From Chlorobiota bacterium (GTDB lineage Bacteria; Bacteroidota; Ignavibacteria; Kapaibacteriales; NICIL-2), in contig JAOAEV010000046.1 in assembly GCA_026416585.1 (NCBI GenBank), positions 1 to 42,061 on the forward strand: a stretch of 42,061 nt of DNA, read 5' to 3'. The first letter of the stretch is position 1. Every line of letters starts with the position of its first letter. Shown here in pieces: positions 9,901-19,083 of the stretch. The notes under the pieces were generated by a model. It ran no database searches and was not told where the DNA came from. It saw nothing but the letters and a program-made list of their open reading frames with translations. The position numbers and the translations under genes are program-made.

Positions 9901-11253
9901 CAACCGAGGTTGGAATGCTTGAATACCGAGACGGTGGAGCGTGGGAGCCCGGTTAAGTAACACTGGATGACCGTCAATGACCTTTTCGAGGATGTCCCAG
10001 ACAACATCAGTTTTGCGATCAACGATGCGCTTGCCGGTTTTGACGGTCTTGGTATAGCCGCGCTCAATGAGCTTGCGCACGATGAACGGTTTGAATAGCT
10101 CAACCGCCATGTCTTTCGGCAAGCCGCATTCATGAAGCTTGAGTTCTGGACCCACAACGATGACTGAGCGTCCCGAATAATCCACACGCTTGCCGAGCAG
10201 GTTTTGGCGGAAGCGTCCGGTTTTACCACGCAGGGCATCAGCCAACGACTTGAGTGGACGCTGTGCATCGGTTCGTGCAGTACGCCGCGAATTATCGAAG
10301 AGCGAATCAACTGCCTCTTGCATCATGCGCTTTTCATTGCGCAAGATCACATCCGGCGCTTTGATATCTACAAGCCGTTTGAGGCGATTGTTGCGAATAA
10401 TGATACGACGATAGAGGTCGTTGATGTCGCTGGAGGCAAAGCGTCCACCATCGAGTGGCAGCAGCGGACGCAGTTCCGGTGGGATGACCGGCAAAATGTC
10501 AATGACCATCCATTCTGGGTTGTTCGGCTCCCGCCCCGGCTTGGAGCGGAACATATCGAGCACACGAAGCCGCTTGCTGATTTCCTTTCGCCGCTGTTGA
10601 GAGGTCTCTTCCCTCAACTCGTTGCGGAGCTTGAGGTACTCTTTGTCCGGGTTGATGCGTCGGAGTAGTTCCTTGATTGCCTCGCCGCCGCTGAGCGCAA
10701 TGAACTTGCGTGGATCGTCATCGTCCAGGCTACGCTCACTTGCTGGCAGACTGTGGAGAGTATCTTGCAACTGCTCTTCGGTCAGTAGTGTCATCGGCGG
10801 AAGTCCGGTCGAGCCCGGTTGGATAACCACATAGGATTCGTAGTACACAATGCGCTCGACGTCCTTGAGCGGCATGCCGAGTAAGCCGCTGATCTTTGAT
10901 GGATGCGATCGCAAAAACCATACATGAACGATTGGAACTGCCAGTGTGATATGACCAAATCGCTCGCGACGAACGGTTTTTTCAGTAACTTCAACACCGC
11001 AGCGATCGCACACGATGCCCTTGTAGCGAATGCGCTTGTACTTGCCACATGCGCATTCCCAGTCACGGATAGGACCAAAGATCTTTTCGCAGAACAAACC
11101 GTCCCGTTCCGGACGGAACGAGCGGTAGTTGATCGTTTCGGGTTTGGTCACCTCGCCATGAGATCGCCGCAGAATATCATCGGGCGATGCCAAGCGAATT
11201 TCCAATGCCCGGAAACCACCGCGTGGGATTTGGATCGTCTGAACACGTGCCAT
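6961..11253 (-). CDS. rpoC: DNA-directed RNA polymerase subunit beta'
   Basis: Largest subunit of the core RNA polymerase, 1430 residues, a normal length for this phylum. Near the N-terminus is the zinc site with C67, C69, C82 and C85 ([15 protein letters not shown]). The absolutely conserved catalytic magnesium motif NADFDGD is at 468-474. The second zinc site includes C879, C886 and C889 ([11 protein letters not shown]), followed by [21 protein letters not shown]-type trigger-loop sequence. The ATG at 11253 follows a clear GGAGG. The gene lies 21 bases downstream of rpoB and is the last of the operon, ending at TAG before a hairpin. Confidence 0.99.
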   Translation of the reverse strand: MARVQTIQIPRGGFRALEIRLASPDDILRRSHGEVTKPETINYRSFRPERDGLFCEKIFGPIRDWECACGKYKRIRYKGIVCDRCGVEVTEKTVRRERFGHITLAVPIVHVWFLRSHPSKISGLLGMPLKDVERIVYYESYVVIQPGSTGLPPMTLLTEEQLQDTLHSLPASERSLDDDDPRKFIALSGGEAIKELLRRINPDKEYLKLRNELREETSQQRRKEISKRLRVLDMFRSKPGREPNNPEWMVIDILPVIPPELRPLLPLDGGRFASSDINDLYRRIIIRNNRLKRLVDIKAPDVILRNEKRMMQEAVDSLFDNSRRTARTDAQRPLKSLADALRGKTGRFRQNLLGKRVDYSGRSVIVVGPELKLHECGLPKDMAVELFKPFIVRKLIERGYTKTVKTGKRIVDRKTDVVWDILEKVIDGHPVLLNRAPTLHRLGIQAFQPRLVEGKAIQLHPLVCTAFNADFDGDQMAVHVPLSHEAQLEALLLMLAPHNIMHTQNGEPIAVPSQDMVLGVYYLTKIRRGTRGEGRYFSSPDEVIIAYNNKRLDLHALIKVRINGELVETSTGRVLFNQIVPPELGFINELLTKKRLKQLIGQCFRTVGLARTTEFLDQLKDIGFYYAMQGGLSVSIADLVVPSIKDEIVTKTQEEVDKIRWYYENGIISNGERYNKTIDQWSNATNRIADKLYAELSSDQDGFNTFWMMLDSQARGSKEQIRQLAGMRGLMAKPQRSLTGSTGELIETPIISNFRDGLTILEYFISTHGARKGLADTALKTADAGYLTRRLHDVAQDVVVTMDDCGTIRGIEMRALKDGEDVKEPLSERILGRVALQDVVHPITGAVIIAKGELIDEEKAAAVEEASIESVLIRTVLTCEARHGVCAKCYGRNLATGKIVDVGEAVGTIASQSIGEPGTQLTLRTFHTGGTALLITSQSTVGSKASGTVKFENIRTIRYIDEEERDVEVVVSRAGIIKIIEPLANRELAYHDVTYGAVLRVHDGESVEKGQILFEWDPYNAVILTEKAGRVRYCDLIQNVTYKEENDEQTGHITKIIIQSADKTKFPAIEIVGEDGTVLARYDVPVRAQILVEDGENVGVGTRLVKMPRDLGRTTGDITGGLPRVTELFEARVPRNSAIVTEIDGIVSKDPKPKRGNIILYVTSLDGSTRKEYAVPVGRYILVQDGDLVRAGDRLTDGPIDPHSILAIKGMTAVAEYLVNEIQEVYRMQGVKISDKHIEVIVRQMLQKVDIVDPGDSDFLEGDHVDRITFLDENNRLKECVVITDRGDSRTVRVGEVIPRARVKELNADLKRKGKELIKARRAEPAIARPILKGITDQALETESWLSAASFQETTRVLSDAAAQAKVDHLRGLKENIILGQAVPAGTGLRIYNDLLVESEIGNIFGEDAIIPPAVDAATNGIAQVRRTTV

Positions 11254-11274
11254 TATTGATACCTCCGGTTATGG

Positions 11275-14200
11275 TTAGCTAATTCGTTCTTCGAGACGTT
11301 GCGCGTCAAGCCGCACATCCAAACACAAGCCCTGCAGCTCGCGCACCAGAACCATGAAGGCTTCCGGCAAGTTCGGTTGTGGCGCGTTGAAGCCTTTGAC
11401 GATCGCTTCGTACATCTTCGAGCGACCATTGACATCGTCCGACTTGACGGTCAGCATTTCCTGCAAGGTTGCTGTCGCACCATATGCTTCCAGCGCCCAG
11501 ACTTCCATTTCGCCCAAACGCTGACCGCCGAACTGCGCTTTACCGCCCAGTGGCTGTTGGGTAATCAGCGAATATGGACCAATCGATCGGGCGTGAATCT
11601 TGTCCTCGACCATGTGTGAGAGCTTCATCATGTAGATAACACCGACGGTGACTTTATGCTCGAACGGTTCGCCGGTTCGCCCGTCGTAGAGCACAGTTTT
11701 TCCATCGCGTGGCAAGCCAGCTTTTTCCAAGTAATCACCGACTTGCTCCCAGGTAGCGCCATCGAAAACCGGTGAAGCAAAATGCAAACCGAGTTTCGAC
11801 GCAGCCCATCCCAGCGCCGTTTCATAGAGCTGCCCCAGGTTCATCCGTGAGGGCACCCCGAGCGGATTCAAAATGATATCGACTGGTGTACCGTCCGGCA
11901 AAAACGGCATATCTTCGATCGGCACGATCTTGGAGACGATACCTTTGTTACCGTGACGCCCCGCCATTTTGTCCCCGACCTGCAGTTTGCGTTTTTTGGC
12001 GACAAATACTTTCGCCATCGCAAGCACACCAGATTGCAGCTCCTCGCCGAGCGTAGCGCGATTGCGCAACACCCGTGCATGTGCTTGTATTTCATTCCTC
12101 CGAATGCGGTAGCTTTCCATCAGCTTTCGCACGAGCGACATAATGCGCTCGTCGGCAACCCAGTCGAGTGTCAAGTCCAGTTCCATCAGCACCAAGTCAC
12201 CCTTTTGGTACTTGTCGAAGAGATTTTGGCGAGTGATCCGTGTGCCGCTCATATACACCCGTTTGCCATCTACCGTTGCCACACCAATGCTCTGATGACC
12301 GTCGAGCAGTTTTGCCAGGCGCTCGAGACAGTCGCGATCAAGTGCAGCGAGCTCTTCGTGTTCTTGTCGGTCGATAGCATCGCGACGCCGTTTTTCCTCG
12401 GCGCGGTACTCCGCATCGCTCACGATGAAGCGACGCTGGAACAGTTTGGTGTTGATGACCGTCCCGCGCAGACCAGGAGGAGCTTTAAGCGAAGCATCCT
12501 TGACTTCGCCGGCACGGTCACCGAAGATCGCACGCAGCAGCTTCTCCTCTGGTGTTGGATCAACTTCACCCTTCGGCGTTACTTTGCCGATGAGAATATC
12601 ACCCTCCTTGACCTTTGTCCCGACGCGGACGACGCCGTGCTCATCAAGGTCTTTGATCATGTCCTCGCTCATGCTCGGGATGTCGCGGGTAAATTCTTCT
12701 TCACCGCGCTTGGTATCCCGGACAACAGCCGTGAATTCCTCGATATGCACCGACGTAAAAACATCCTCGGCAATAAGCCGCTCGCTGACAATAATTGCGT
12801 CCTCAAAGTTGTAGCCACGCCATGGCATGAACGCCACCAGCACATTCCGACCGAGCGCTAATTCGCCACGATCGGTGCACGCACCATCCGCTATCGGCAT
12901 GCCGCGCGTGACACGATCACCGACGCGCACAATGGGACGCTGACAGATACTGGTGTCTTGATTGGTCCTGAAAAAGCTCAACAGTGGGTACTCCACAATG
13001 CGGTCACCCTGGAAGGAAATAAGTTTTTCTTCCTCCGAGCGCGGATCATCGTAGCGAATGCGAATGCAGTCAGCCGAAACGTGCTCGACGACACCATCAT
13101 CTTCAGCCAGGAGCAATGCTCGCGCATCGCGGGCAATACGTGCCTCCATTCCTGTACCCACCAGCGGTGCATCCGGACGAATCAAGGGCACTGCCTGGCG
13201 TTGCATGTTCGAGCCCATCAGCGCACGGTTGGCATCGTCGTGCTCCAAAAACGGAATAAGCGATGCTGCCGGCGAAATGATTTGGTCGGTGGAGATGTCC
13301 AGATATTGTACTTCTTCCGGATTGACGGTCACGTAGTCACCGCTACGTCGAGCACGGACACGGGGGCCGACGATACGTCCCTTATCGTCAATCGGTGTGG
13401 ACGCAGGTGCAATCACCTTGCCTTCTTCGTCTTCGGCGGAAAGGTATTCGATCTCGTCGGAGACTTTCCCATTTTTAACTTTTCGGTACGGCGTTTCGAT
13501 AAAGCCAAAGCGATTGATGCGCGCGTGCATCGCCAGCGAGGAAATAAGACCGATATTCGGACCTTCTGGCGTTTCGATCGGGCAGAGTCGGCCATAGTGG
13601 GTATAGTGCACGTCGCGCACCTCAAAGCCAGCACGTTCGCGCGTTAGACCTCCAGGACCGAGTGCCGAGACGCGCCGCTTGTGTGTCAGCTCTGCCAGTG
13701 GATTGGTTTGGTCCATGAACTGGGAAAGCTGGTTAGTGCCAAAGAATTGATTAACCACGCTCGTCACGGCGCGCGCGTTCGTCAATGCTGCAGGCGATAA
13801 CTCATCGAGATCTTGGACAGTAAGCTTATCCTTCACCCCGCGTGCAAGCCGCGTAATCCCCGTCATGTAGATAGATGCCAGTTGCTCACCGACTGTTCGC
13901 ACGCGACGGTTCGAGAGGTGATCGACGTCGTCAACGGGAAACCGGCCCTCATGAACGCCGAGCAAGTAGCGTACTGTTGCGACAATGTCTTCGTTCGTCA
14001 GGATCGTTGTTGCGAGCGGTGGAGGTTCGACACTAATTTCCTTGTACATCTGCTCGAGCTTCCGATTGATGCGGAAGCGACCGACCTCACCGATGTCATA
14101 GCGCTTATCGTCAAAGCAAATCCGAAGAATAACGTGCCAAGCGGATTCCATATCGGGCGGTTCGCTGGCGCGAATCTGGCGATAGATCATCTCGAGCGCA

Positions 14201-15168
14201 TCTTCGTGCGTCCGTGTTGTGTCTTTGTCAAGTGTGCGCTTGATAATGGGCTCGTCATTGGGATCAGTGTAGCGATAAAGAACAATCGACGAAATCTTTG
14301 ACCGACGAATCGTGTCGATAAGCTCTTCATCGAGCACACTATTTCGCAGGACAAGAACTTCGCCCGTAGTGTAATCGATAGCGTCTGTCGCGACGATGCG
14401 ACCAACGAAGCTATCATCGAGATGAGAAATGGTAATCTTTTCGGTAACGTCAAATAGCGTTAATATTTCTTCGTCGGTCGAGCAAAACGGCGTACCATCG
14501 GGTCTCCGGAGTGCACGAAGGAATGTTGTGGCAAGGAATTTTTTCTTGCGGTCAATGTATGCGTAGAGCAGATTGTTGATGTCGGTTGTGAACTCGACCC
14601 ATGAACCTTTGAACGGGATGATACGCGCTGAATGGAGCTTCATGCCGTTGGCATGGATCGTTTCGTCAAAGAACACACCCGGGGACCGGTGAATCTGCGA
14701 AACGACAACGCGTTCTGCCCCGTTAATAATAAACGTGCCGCGCGGCGTCATCGCAGGAATCGTACCCATGTAGACTTCTTGTTCGATCGCTTCGATGTAG
14801 TCTTCCGACGATGGGTCGGCTTTGCTTGATAGACGGAGCTTGGCTTTGAGGGTTTTCGCGTATGTCAGCTCCCGCTCGCGGCATTCTTCTTCGGTGTAGC
14901 GGGGACGCTCGATGGTGTAGCCGAGGAAATCCACTTGCAAGATACCTTGATTATCCTCGACAGGGAAATTCATTAGGAATGCTTTCTGCAAACCGACCGG
15001 CTTGCGGAGTTCATGCGGAACATCCTCTTGGAGGAATTCCTCGTAGGAACGAATTTGAACATCAAGCAAGTCGTCATAGAGCTGCCGACTCGGTACGCGT
15101 GCAAACGAAATACGTTCGCGAAATGGGCTGGGCCGAGTTGGCTGGGTGGTAGATATAGACTTTTTCAT
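11275..15168 (-). CDS. rpoB: DNA-directed RNA polymerase subunit beta
   Basis: Second-largest RNA polymerase subunit. It contains the beta lobe and fork region (RLCPIETPEGPNIGLI), the rifampicin-region core (FFGTNQLSQFMDQTNPLAELTHKRR split by normal beta residues), and the C-terminal GGKAQFGGQRLGEMEVWALEAYGA region that contacts beta'. The track uses a GTG at 15222 (1315 aa). I prefer the ATG at 15168 (1297 aa), because the first 18 residues of the longer form do not look like conserved RpoB and the GTG lies in the loop end of a strong inverted repeat. Neither start has a good ribosome site, so the choice is open. The gene is separated from rplL by an unusually structured leader and from rpoC by 21 bases. 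Confidence 0.98.
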   Translation of the reverse strand: MKKSISTTQPTRPSPFRERISFARVPSRQLYDDLLDVQIRSYEEFLQEDVPHELRKPVGLQKAFLMNFPVEDNQGILQVDFLGYTIERPRYTEEECRERELTYAKTLKAKLRLSSKADPSSEDYIEAIEQEVYMGTIPAMTPRGTFIINGAERVVVSQIHRSPGVFFDETIHANGMKLHSARIIPFKGSWVEFTTDINNLLYAYIDRKKKFLATTFLRALRRPDGTPFCSTDEEILTLFDVTEKITISHLDDSFVGRIVATDAIDYTTGEVLVLRNSVLDEELIDTIRRSKISSIVLYRYTDPNDEPIIKRTLDKDTTRTHEDALEMIYRQIRASEPPDMESAWHVILRICFDDKRYDIGEVGRFRINRKLEQMYKEISVEPPPLATTILTNEDIVATVRYLLGVHEGRFPVDDVDHLSNRRVRTVGEQLASIYMTGITRLARGVKDKLTVQDLDELSPAALTNARAVTSVVNQFFGTNQLSQFMDQTNPLAELTHKRRVSALGPGGLTRERAGFEVRDVHYTHYGRLCPIETPEGPNIGLISSLAMHARINRFGFIETPYRKVKNGKVSDEIEYLSAEDEEGKVIAPASTPIDDKGRIVGPRVRARRSGDYVTVNPEEVQYLDISTDQIISPAASLIPFLEHDDANRALMGSNMQRQAVPLIRPDAPLVGTGMEARIARDARALLLAEDDGVVEHVSADCIRIRYDDPRSEEEKLISFQGDRIVEYPLLSFFRTNQDTSICQRPIVRVGDRVTRGMPIADGACTDRGELALGRNVLVAFMPWRGYNFEDAIIVSERLIAEDVFTSVHIEEFTAVVRDTKRGEEEFTRDIPSMSEDMIKDLDEHGVVRVGTKVKEGDILIGKVTPKGEVDPTPEEKLLRAIFGDRAGEVKDASLKAPPGLRGTVINTKLFQRRFIVSDAEYRAEEKRRRDAIDRQEHEELAALDRDCLERLAKLLDGHQSIGVATVDGKRVYMSGTRITRQNLFDKYQKGDLVLMELDLTLDWVADERIMSLVRKLMESYRIRRNEIQAHARVLRNRATLGEELQSGVLAMAKVFVAKKRKLQVGDKMAGRHGNKGIVSKIVPIEDMPFLPDGTPVDIILNPLGVPSRMNLGQLYETALGWAASKLGLHFASPVFDGATWEQVGDYLEKAGLPRDGKTVLYDGRTGEPFEHKVTVGVIYMMKLSHMVEDKIHARSIGPYSLITQQPLGGKAQFGGQRLGEMEVWALEAYGATATLQEMLTVKSDDVNGRSKMYEAIVKGFNAPQPNLPEAFMVLVRELQGLCLDVRLDAQRLEERIS

Positions 15169-15495
15169 CGCACTAGCATAGGGAGTACGTGAAACAGAAA
15201 TGGGTTTCTCGATTGCCGGCACCTCTGTTTATCTGATAGCGTCAGCAATCGAGAAACCCCCAGTCGAGCAGTAGAATTACGCACGGGATCGAGCGAAACC
15301 GAACGCGGTCCGCCGGTCAGCGTTTTCTACCGCTGCACCGAGGGAATAGACACGCCACTTGCTCGAGTACGGAACGCTCGACGCAGCATGTCTTTTGGCT
15401 GTTGACGGTTTCGCGCGATCGAAATCCACCGCCGCGAAACCCACACACTGGTGCACGCAGCTTGCTATCGCTACGTGCACCGTGCGGGGACGATA
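15169..15495 (-). promoter_or_regulatory. Structured rplL-rpoB leader with three inverted repeats and a competing pairing (possible attenuator)
   Basis: This stretch has no convincing gene. In transcription order it holds: a perfect 8-bp stem (15474-15481 with 15450-15457) just after the rplL stop; a perfect 9-bp stem GGTTTCGCG/CGCGAAACC (15433-15441 with 15407-15415); a longer-range partner for the same arm, since 15406-15420 can instead pair with 15287-15301 in 14 of 15 positions; and a perfect 15-bp stem GGGTTTCTCGATTGC (15202-15216 with 15245-15259) that spans the possible rpoB GTG start. Many bacteria have an attenuator or RNase-processing site in this gap to set rpoBC output relative to L10/L12. 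That function is inference here. The 67-aa ORF inside (15277-15480) looks spurious. Confidence 0.5.
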
Positions 15496-15882
15496 TTACT
15501 TGAGTGTAACTTTTGCGCCTGCGTCTTCGAGCTTTTTCTTGATCGATTCGGCTTCTTCTTTCGAGACGCCTTCTTTGACGATCTTCGGCGCACCTTCGAC
15601 GAGGTCCTTGGCTTCTTTCAGACCCAGACTGGTGATTTCGCGAACGACCTTGATGACGTTGAGTTTTTGCCCACCAGCTTCAGTCAATTCAACATCAAAG
15701 GTCGTTTTTTCTTCTTCTGCTGGAGCAGCAGCCGCACCAGCAGCTGCTGGCATTGCTGCCATCATCATCGGGGCAGCAGCGGTGACCCCAAACTTCTCTT
15801 CGAGAGCTTTTTTAAGTTCGGCTGCTTCAGCGAGCGTGAGGCTACTAATCTTCTCGACAAGTTCTTCAACAATTGCAGACAT
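15496..15882 (-). CDS. rplL: 50S ribosomal protein L7/L12
   Basis: The stalk protein of the large ribosomal subunit, which recruits elongation and initiation GTPases. At 128 residues it has the standard layout: an N-terminal dimerisation helix pair (about 1-33), an Ala/Pro-rich hinge with [20 protein letters not shown] (about 39-58), and the C-terminal factor-binding domain with [20 protein letters not shown] and VEGAPK. The ATG follows GGAG. It lies 30 bases downstream of rplJ, with which it is translated as the L10-(L12)n complex. Confidence 0.98.
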   Translation of the reverse strand: MSAIVEELVEKISSLTLAEAAELKKALEEKFGVTAAAPMMMAAMPAAAGAAAAPAEEEKTTFDVELTEAGGQKLNVIKVVREITSLGLKEAKDLVEGAPKIVKEGVSKEEAESIKKKLEDAGAKVTLK

Positions 15883-15912
15883 GGAATTTTCTCCGAAAAA
15901 TGGTTCGACAAA

Positions 15913-16443
15913 CTATGCGGCTTTCTTTTTCGCGACTTCTTCGATAACTGACGCCAAGCCGCCGATAACAGAGTTGATCGTGCCGACGATACCAGACACC
16001 GGAGCAGTCAAACTGCCCATGATTGCAGCGATGATTTCCTCGCGCGTCGGCAGTGAGGCAATCAGCGATAGCTGGGACCCCTCATAGAGGGCGCCATCAA
16101 CTATCGCCGCTTTCAGCCGAGGTTTCCCATCATGTTTGCCAGCGTACTCTTTGAGGAGTTTCGCTGGCGTGATAGGATCAGATTTCGGCGCGAAAATCAC
16201 TGCTGTTTGGCCGAAGAGCATACGCTCATCGAATGCGGGTTGCTCGGTTTGTTGCAGTGCGCGTAGCAGTAGCGTGTTTTTGACGACATGGTAACGTGCA
16301 CCGTTGCTTTTGAGCAACCGCCGCAATTCCCAATCTTCGGCGACTGTCATTGTGGTAAAATCCACAAAGTACAGCGCCGACGACTGCGCGATCGCATCGG
16401 CGACTTCGGCAACGACTTGTGCTTTTTGTTCGCGTGTTGCCAT
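15913..16443 (-). CDS. rplJ: 50S ribosomal protein L10
   Basis: L10 anchors L7/L12 dimers to the 23S rRNA stalk base. The N-terminal ATREQKAQVVAEVADAI and the YFVDFTTMTVAEDWELRR region are typical, followed by LLRALQQTEQ and the C-terminal helix that holds L12 dimers. The track begins at 16512 with MMWTPIPPKCSH, which does not look like L10. The ATG at 16443 gives 176 residues, the usual length, so I use it; an ATG three codons earlier is also possible. Upstream is a structured leader likely bound by L10 itself. Confidence 0.96.
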   Translation of the reverse strand: MATREQKAQVVAEVADAIAQSSALYFVDFTTMTVAEDWELRRLLKSNGARYHVVKNTLLLRALQQTEQPAFDERMLFGQTAVIFAPKSDPITPAKLLKEYAGKHDGKPRLKAAIVDGALYEGSQLSLIASLPTREEIIAAIMGSLTAPVSGIVGTINSVIGGLASVIEEVAKKKAA

Positions 16444-16557
16444 AAGAAGCATTCCAAAGTGTAACGAGCGCTTCAGATGCGAGCACTTTGGAGGGATCGG
16501 TGTCCACATCACCGATTTCCGCTGCCTCGCACGATGAGTGCGTAATAGCTTTCTGTA
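16444..16557 (-). promoter_or_regulatory. Probable ribosomal protein L10 leader (autoregulatory mRNA structure)
   Basis: The 114 bases between rplA and rplJ contain two tidy hairpins on the minus strand: ATCGGTG/CACCGAT (16510-16516 with 16496-16502, 7-base loop) and a 9-bp stem TCCAAAGTG/CACTTTGGA (16484-16492 with 16453-16461) that ends about nine bases before the rplJ start. In many bacteria the L10-L12 complex binds a structured leader at exactly this place to repress rplJL. The position and folding fit. I did not test it against the Rfam L10-leader model. Confidence 0.55.
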
Positions 16558-17271
16558 TTAGTGCGTGGTTCCGCTTGCGGGCATCGTCGCGTCTGCAACG
16601 CGCACGCTCGGACCCATTGTTGAACTAAACGCGATACTTTTGACGTATTTGCCTTTTGCTGTCGCTGGTTTTGCTCGCAGGATGCTCTGATAGAGAGCTG
16701 CGATATTCTCGGCGAGCTTGTCGGCAGTAAACGAGCACTTACCGACAGACGCATGAACAATACCGGCTTTGTCGACGCGGTATTCGATTTTGCCCGCCTT
16801 GACCTCCGCGACGGCTTTAGCAACGTCGAACGTCACCGTACCGCTTTTGGGGTTTGGCATCAACCCGCGTGGACCGAGGATACGACCAAGTTTGCCGATT
16901 TCACCCATGACATCGGGCGTAGCGATGATAACATCAACATCGGTCCAGCCACTTTGAATTTTTTCGACGTACTCAGCCAGTCCGGCATAGTCAGCTCCAG
17001 CATCGAGTGCTTCTTGGTCCTTTGGCGATTTTGCCAGAACGAGAACACGGACTGACTTTCCAGTGCCGTGTGGTAGCGTGACAGTGCCACGCACAAGCTG
17101 ATCAGCTTTACGCGGATCAACACCCAACCGAACCGCTACGTCGAACGATTCGTCGAACTTTGCAGTAGCTGTCTGCTTAACAAGCTCGACAGCTTCTGTA
17201 AACGAGTACTCTTTGGCGGGATCAATTTTACTTGCAGTTGCGCGGTAGCGTTTACCGTGCGTATGTGCCAT
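16558..17271 (-). CDS. rplA: 50S ribosomal protein L1
   Basis: L1 forms the mobile stalk at the ribosomal E site and often represses its own mRNA. The signature [18 protein letters not shown] is present, along with the N-terminal [18 protein letters not shown] and the C-terminal region with [15 protein letters not shown]. The track start at 17388 adds 39 residues of non-homologous sequence. The ATG at 17271 follows GGAGG and gives 237 residues, close to the usual 230, so it is the better start. The gene lies 73 bases after rplK. Confidence 0.98.
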   Translation of the reverse strand: MAHTHGKRYRATASKIDPAKEYSFTEAVELVKQTATAKFDESFDVAVRLGVDPRKADQLVRGTVTLPHGTGKSVRVLVLAKSPKDQEALDAGADYAGLAEYVEKIQSGWTDVDVIIATPDVMGEIGKLGRILGPRGLMPNPKSGTVTFDVAKAVAEVKAGKIEYRVDKAGIVHASVGKCSFTADKLAENIAALYQSILRAKPATAKGKYVKSIAFSSTMGPSVRVADATMPASGTTH

Positions 17272-17344
17272 AATACCTCCGTGTGCTCCAAACGACGCTC
17301 CCGCAGGGGTGAGCATCTCGCACGTCAGTGGTGAAACATACAAC
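17272..17344 (-). promoter_or_regulatory. rplK-rplA spacer, possible L1 operator
   Basis: The 73-base gap can form a small G+C-rich hairpin (GCTCACCCC-TGC-GGGAGC with a bulge) shortly before the rplA ribosome site GGAGG. L1 is known to bind rRNA-like hairpins ahead of rplK or rplA in many bacteria. The match here is only structural and weak. Confidence 0.25.
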
Positions 17345-17770
17345 TCAATCTTCAACGACGATGCCCATATTGCGTGCAGTACCAGCAATCATCGAGATTG
17401 CCGATTCGAGAGAATCGCAATTAAGATCAGACATCTTGATTTTGGCGATTTCCTCCAATTGTGCGCGACTGACTTTGCCGACTTTAACCCGGTTGGGTTG
17501 GCCAGAACCTTTCTCGACACCAGCAGCTTTCGCCAGGAGCACTGCTGCCGGCGGTGATTTGACCACAAACGTGAAGGTTTTGTCAGCATAGTACGTGACC
17601 ACCACTGGCACGACTGTGCCTTGTTGTTTGGCGGTGCGCGCATTGAATTGCTTGACAAACTCGGCACCGTTGAGACCACGCTGACCAAAAGCTGGACCAA
17701 CGGGTGGTGCCATCGTTGCTTCGCCAGCTTTCAACTGCAGCTTGAATGTGCCGGCAATTTTTTTAGCCAT
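17345..17770 (-). CDS. rplK: 50S ribosomal protein L11
   Basis: L11 binds the GTPase-associated centre of 23S rRNA. The 141-residue length is exact for the family. The N-terminal domain has [26 protein letters not shown], the proline-rich stretch contacting the factor-binding site; the C-terminal rRNA-binding domain includes [12 protein letters not shown] and ends [19 protein letters not shown]. It starts 25 bases after nusG. Confidence 0.98.
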   Translation of the reverse strand: MAKKIAGTFKLQLKAGEATMAPPVGPAFGQRGLNGAEFVKQFNARTAKQQGTVVPVVVTYYADKTFTFVVKSPPAAVLLAKAAGVEKGSGQPNRVKVGKVSRAQLEEIAKIKMSDLNCDSLESAISMIAGTARNMGIVVED

Positions 17771-17795
17771 TTTTCAGTGACCTTGGAGCGTTGAA

Positions 17796-18368
17796 CTATT
17801 CGGGTCGCTCGATTTCGACTTGTGTAAAATCGAGCTCGACAGGCGTCTTGCGCCCGAGAATTGCGACTTCAACCTTTACCTTCTGTTTTTCGTTGTTGAC
17901 TTCGGTAACCGTACCAGAAAATCCTTTGAACGGACCATCAATGATGCGTACAGGATCACCGACTTGGTACGCATTCTCGATTGTGGCAACATCTTTCCGT
18001 TCTTCGATGCGCGAAAGGATACGCTCGACTTCCTCGGGTTTGAGCGGCTGAGGACCGAGTCGGTCGTTGACACCCAAAAAACCGGACACGCCGGTAATAC
18101 TCAGTATGATATCCTGAAGCTGTTTGTCGAGCACTGCTTCGAGAAGCAAGTACCCCGGCAAGAAGTTGCGCTTTTTCTCGCGCCGTTTACCGCGGCGTAT
18201 TTCGAAGACGGTTTCTTCGGGTATAACGATGCGTAGAATCCGTTCTTGTAATCGGCGATGTTTGATTTCTTGTTCGATGGCTTTCTGCACGCGGCGCTCG
18301 TGTCCGGTGAACGTGCGCAGGACGTACCAGCGCGGTGTCGCCTGTTGTTCGGTCGTTGAAATGGTCAT
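17796..18368 (-). CDS. nusG: Transcription termination/antitermination protein NusG
   Basis: NusG binds the RNA polymerase clamp and links it to Rho or to the ribosome. The NGN domain includes RWYVLRTFTGHERRVQKAIE, ERILRIVIPEE and FLPGYLLLE. The C-terminal KOW domain reads FQVGDPVRI-like (AYQVGDPVRIIDGPFKGFSG) and runs through VAILGRKTPVELDFTQVE. The length of 190 residues is normal. It sits directly after secE in the universal secE-nusG-rplK order. Confidence 0.98.
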   Translation of the reverse strand: MTISTTEQQATPRWYVLRTFTGHERRVQKAIEQEIKHRRLQERILRIVIPEETVFEIRRGKRREKKRNFLPGYLLLEAVLDKQLQDIILSITGVSGFLGVNDRLGPQPLKPEEVERILSRIEERKDVATIENAYQVGDPVRIIDGPFKGFSGTVTEVNNEKQKVKVEVAILGRKTPVELDFTQVEIERPE

Positions 18369-18393
18369 AAGTATGCTCGGCAGCCGAGTACCA

Positions 18394-18576
18394 CTAGTAC
18401 AGTTGTTGCATGATAAAACTCATCGCCAAGTCCACTAACCACACAAACGCGGAAATAATCACGCACGTGACCGTTACAACTACTGTGGACTCGCGGAGCT
18501 GTTCGCGCGTCGGCCAGGAAACTTTCCGCATTTCCTTGCTGACATCGCCTATATAGTTTTTGATGCGTGCAATCAT
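18394..18576 (-). CDS. secE: Preprotein translocase subunit SecE
   Basis: Small essential subunit of the SecYEG channel. The 60-residue form is the minimal single-span type usual outside Proteobacteria. The amphipathic helix with EMRKVSWPTREQLREST is the SecE hallmark, followed by one membrane span (VVVTVTCVIISAFVWLVDLAM). It lies between tRNA-Trp (28 bases upstream) and nusG (25 bases downstream). Confidence 0.96.
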   Translation of the reverse strand: MIARIKNYIGDVSKEMRKVSWPTREQLRESTVVVTVTCVIISAFVWLVDLAMSFIMQQLY

Positions 18577-18604
18577 TGAACGCCGACGTCAGTAAACACA
18601 CATG

Positions 18605-18677
18605 CAGGGGTGGCAGGACTCGAACCCACAACCCGCGGTTTTGGAGACCGCTGCTCTCCCATTTGAGCTACCCCCCT
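18605..18677 (-). tRNA. tRNA-Trp (anticodon CCA)
   Basis: 73 bases folding as a cloverleaf. The anticodon stem GCGGT/ACCGC carries the loop CTCCAAA with anticodon CCA. The T loop is TTCGAGT. The acceptor stem AGGGGGG/CACCCCT pairs in six of seven positions, with a G6-A67 mismatch. The discriminator is G and no CCA is encoded. It lies between tRNA-Thr and secE, the conserved location for tRNA-Trp. Confidence 0.95.
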
Positions 18678-18683
18678 GTCGTG

Positions 18684-18756
<73 letters not shown>

Positions 18757-18810
18757 ACACGCCAGTTTTGTCGCAGTCACAACGCCGACAACTACGACAT
18801 CGCTCTTTGG

Positions 18811-18882
18811 AGCGGGAGACGGGGATCGAACCCGCGGCCCTCAGTTTGGGAAACTGATGCTCTACCACTGAGCTACTCCCGC
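18811..18882 (-). tRNA. tRNA-Gly (anticodon CCC)
   Basis: 72 bases with acceptor stem GCGGGAG/CTCCCGC, anticodon stem TCAGT/ACTGA and loop TTCCCAA (anticodon CCC). It is the only tRNA in the cluster followed by an encoded CCA (18808-18810). Its acceptor and T arms are nearly the same as those of the neighbouring tRNA-Gly(TCC), which suggests a local duplication. Confidence 0.95.
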
Positions 18883-18901
18883 GCACCGAGCGCGATCAGA
18901 G

Positions 18902-18974
18902 AGCGGGAGACGGGATTCGAACCCGCGACCAACAGCTTGGAAGGCTGCTACTCTACCAGCTGAGCTACTCCCGC
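18902..18974 (-). tRNA. tRNA-Gly (anticodon TCC)
   Basis: 73 bases, acceptor GCGGGAG/CTCCCGC, anticodon stem GCAGC/GCTGT and loop CTTCCAA (anticodon TCC). No CCA is encoded. It lies 11 bases after tRNA-Tyr and 19 bases before tRNA-Gly(CCC). Confidence 0.96.
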
Positions 18975-18985
18975 CTCGCAAAGCG

Positions 18986-19069
18986 TGGGCGGGGAAGGAT
19001 TCGAACCTCCGAAGGCATAACGCCAGCAGATTTACAGTCTGCCCCATTTGACCGCTCTGGAACCCGCCC
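18986..19069 (-). tRNA. tRNA-Tyr (anticodon GTA)
   Basis: 84 bases with the long variable arm expected for class II tRNA-Tyr. The acceptor stem GGGCGGG/CCCGCCC is perfect, and the anticodon stem GCAGA/TCTGC carries loop CTGTAAA (anticodon GTA). The discriminator is A with no encoded CCA. It is the first gene of the tRNA-secE-nusG-rpl-rpo cluster, starting 14 bases after the -7 box of the promoter. Confidence 0.96.
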
Positions 19070-19083
19070 AGCTTTTGAGCTTG

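Noticed and set aside
11953-12861. 302-residue plus-strand ORF
   Set aside because: It is antisense to rpoB and follows from its codon pattern; no protein family fits.
15277-15480. 67-residue ORF with a GTG start in the rplL-rpoB gap
   Set aside because: It has no ribosome site or family resemblance and is covered by inverted repeats that explain the sequence better as RNA structure.
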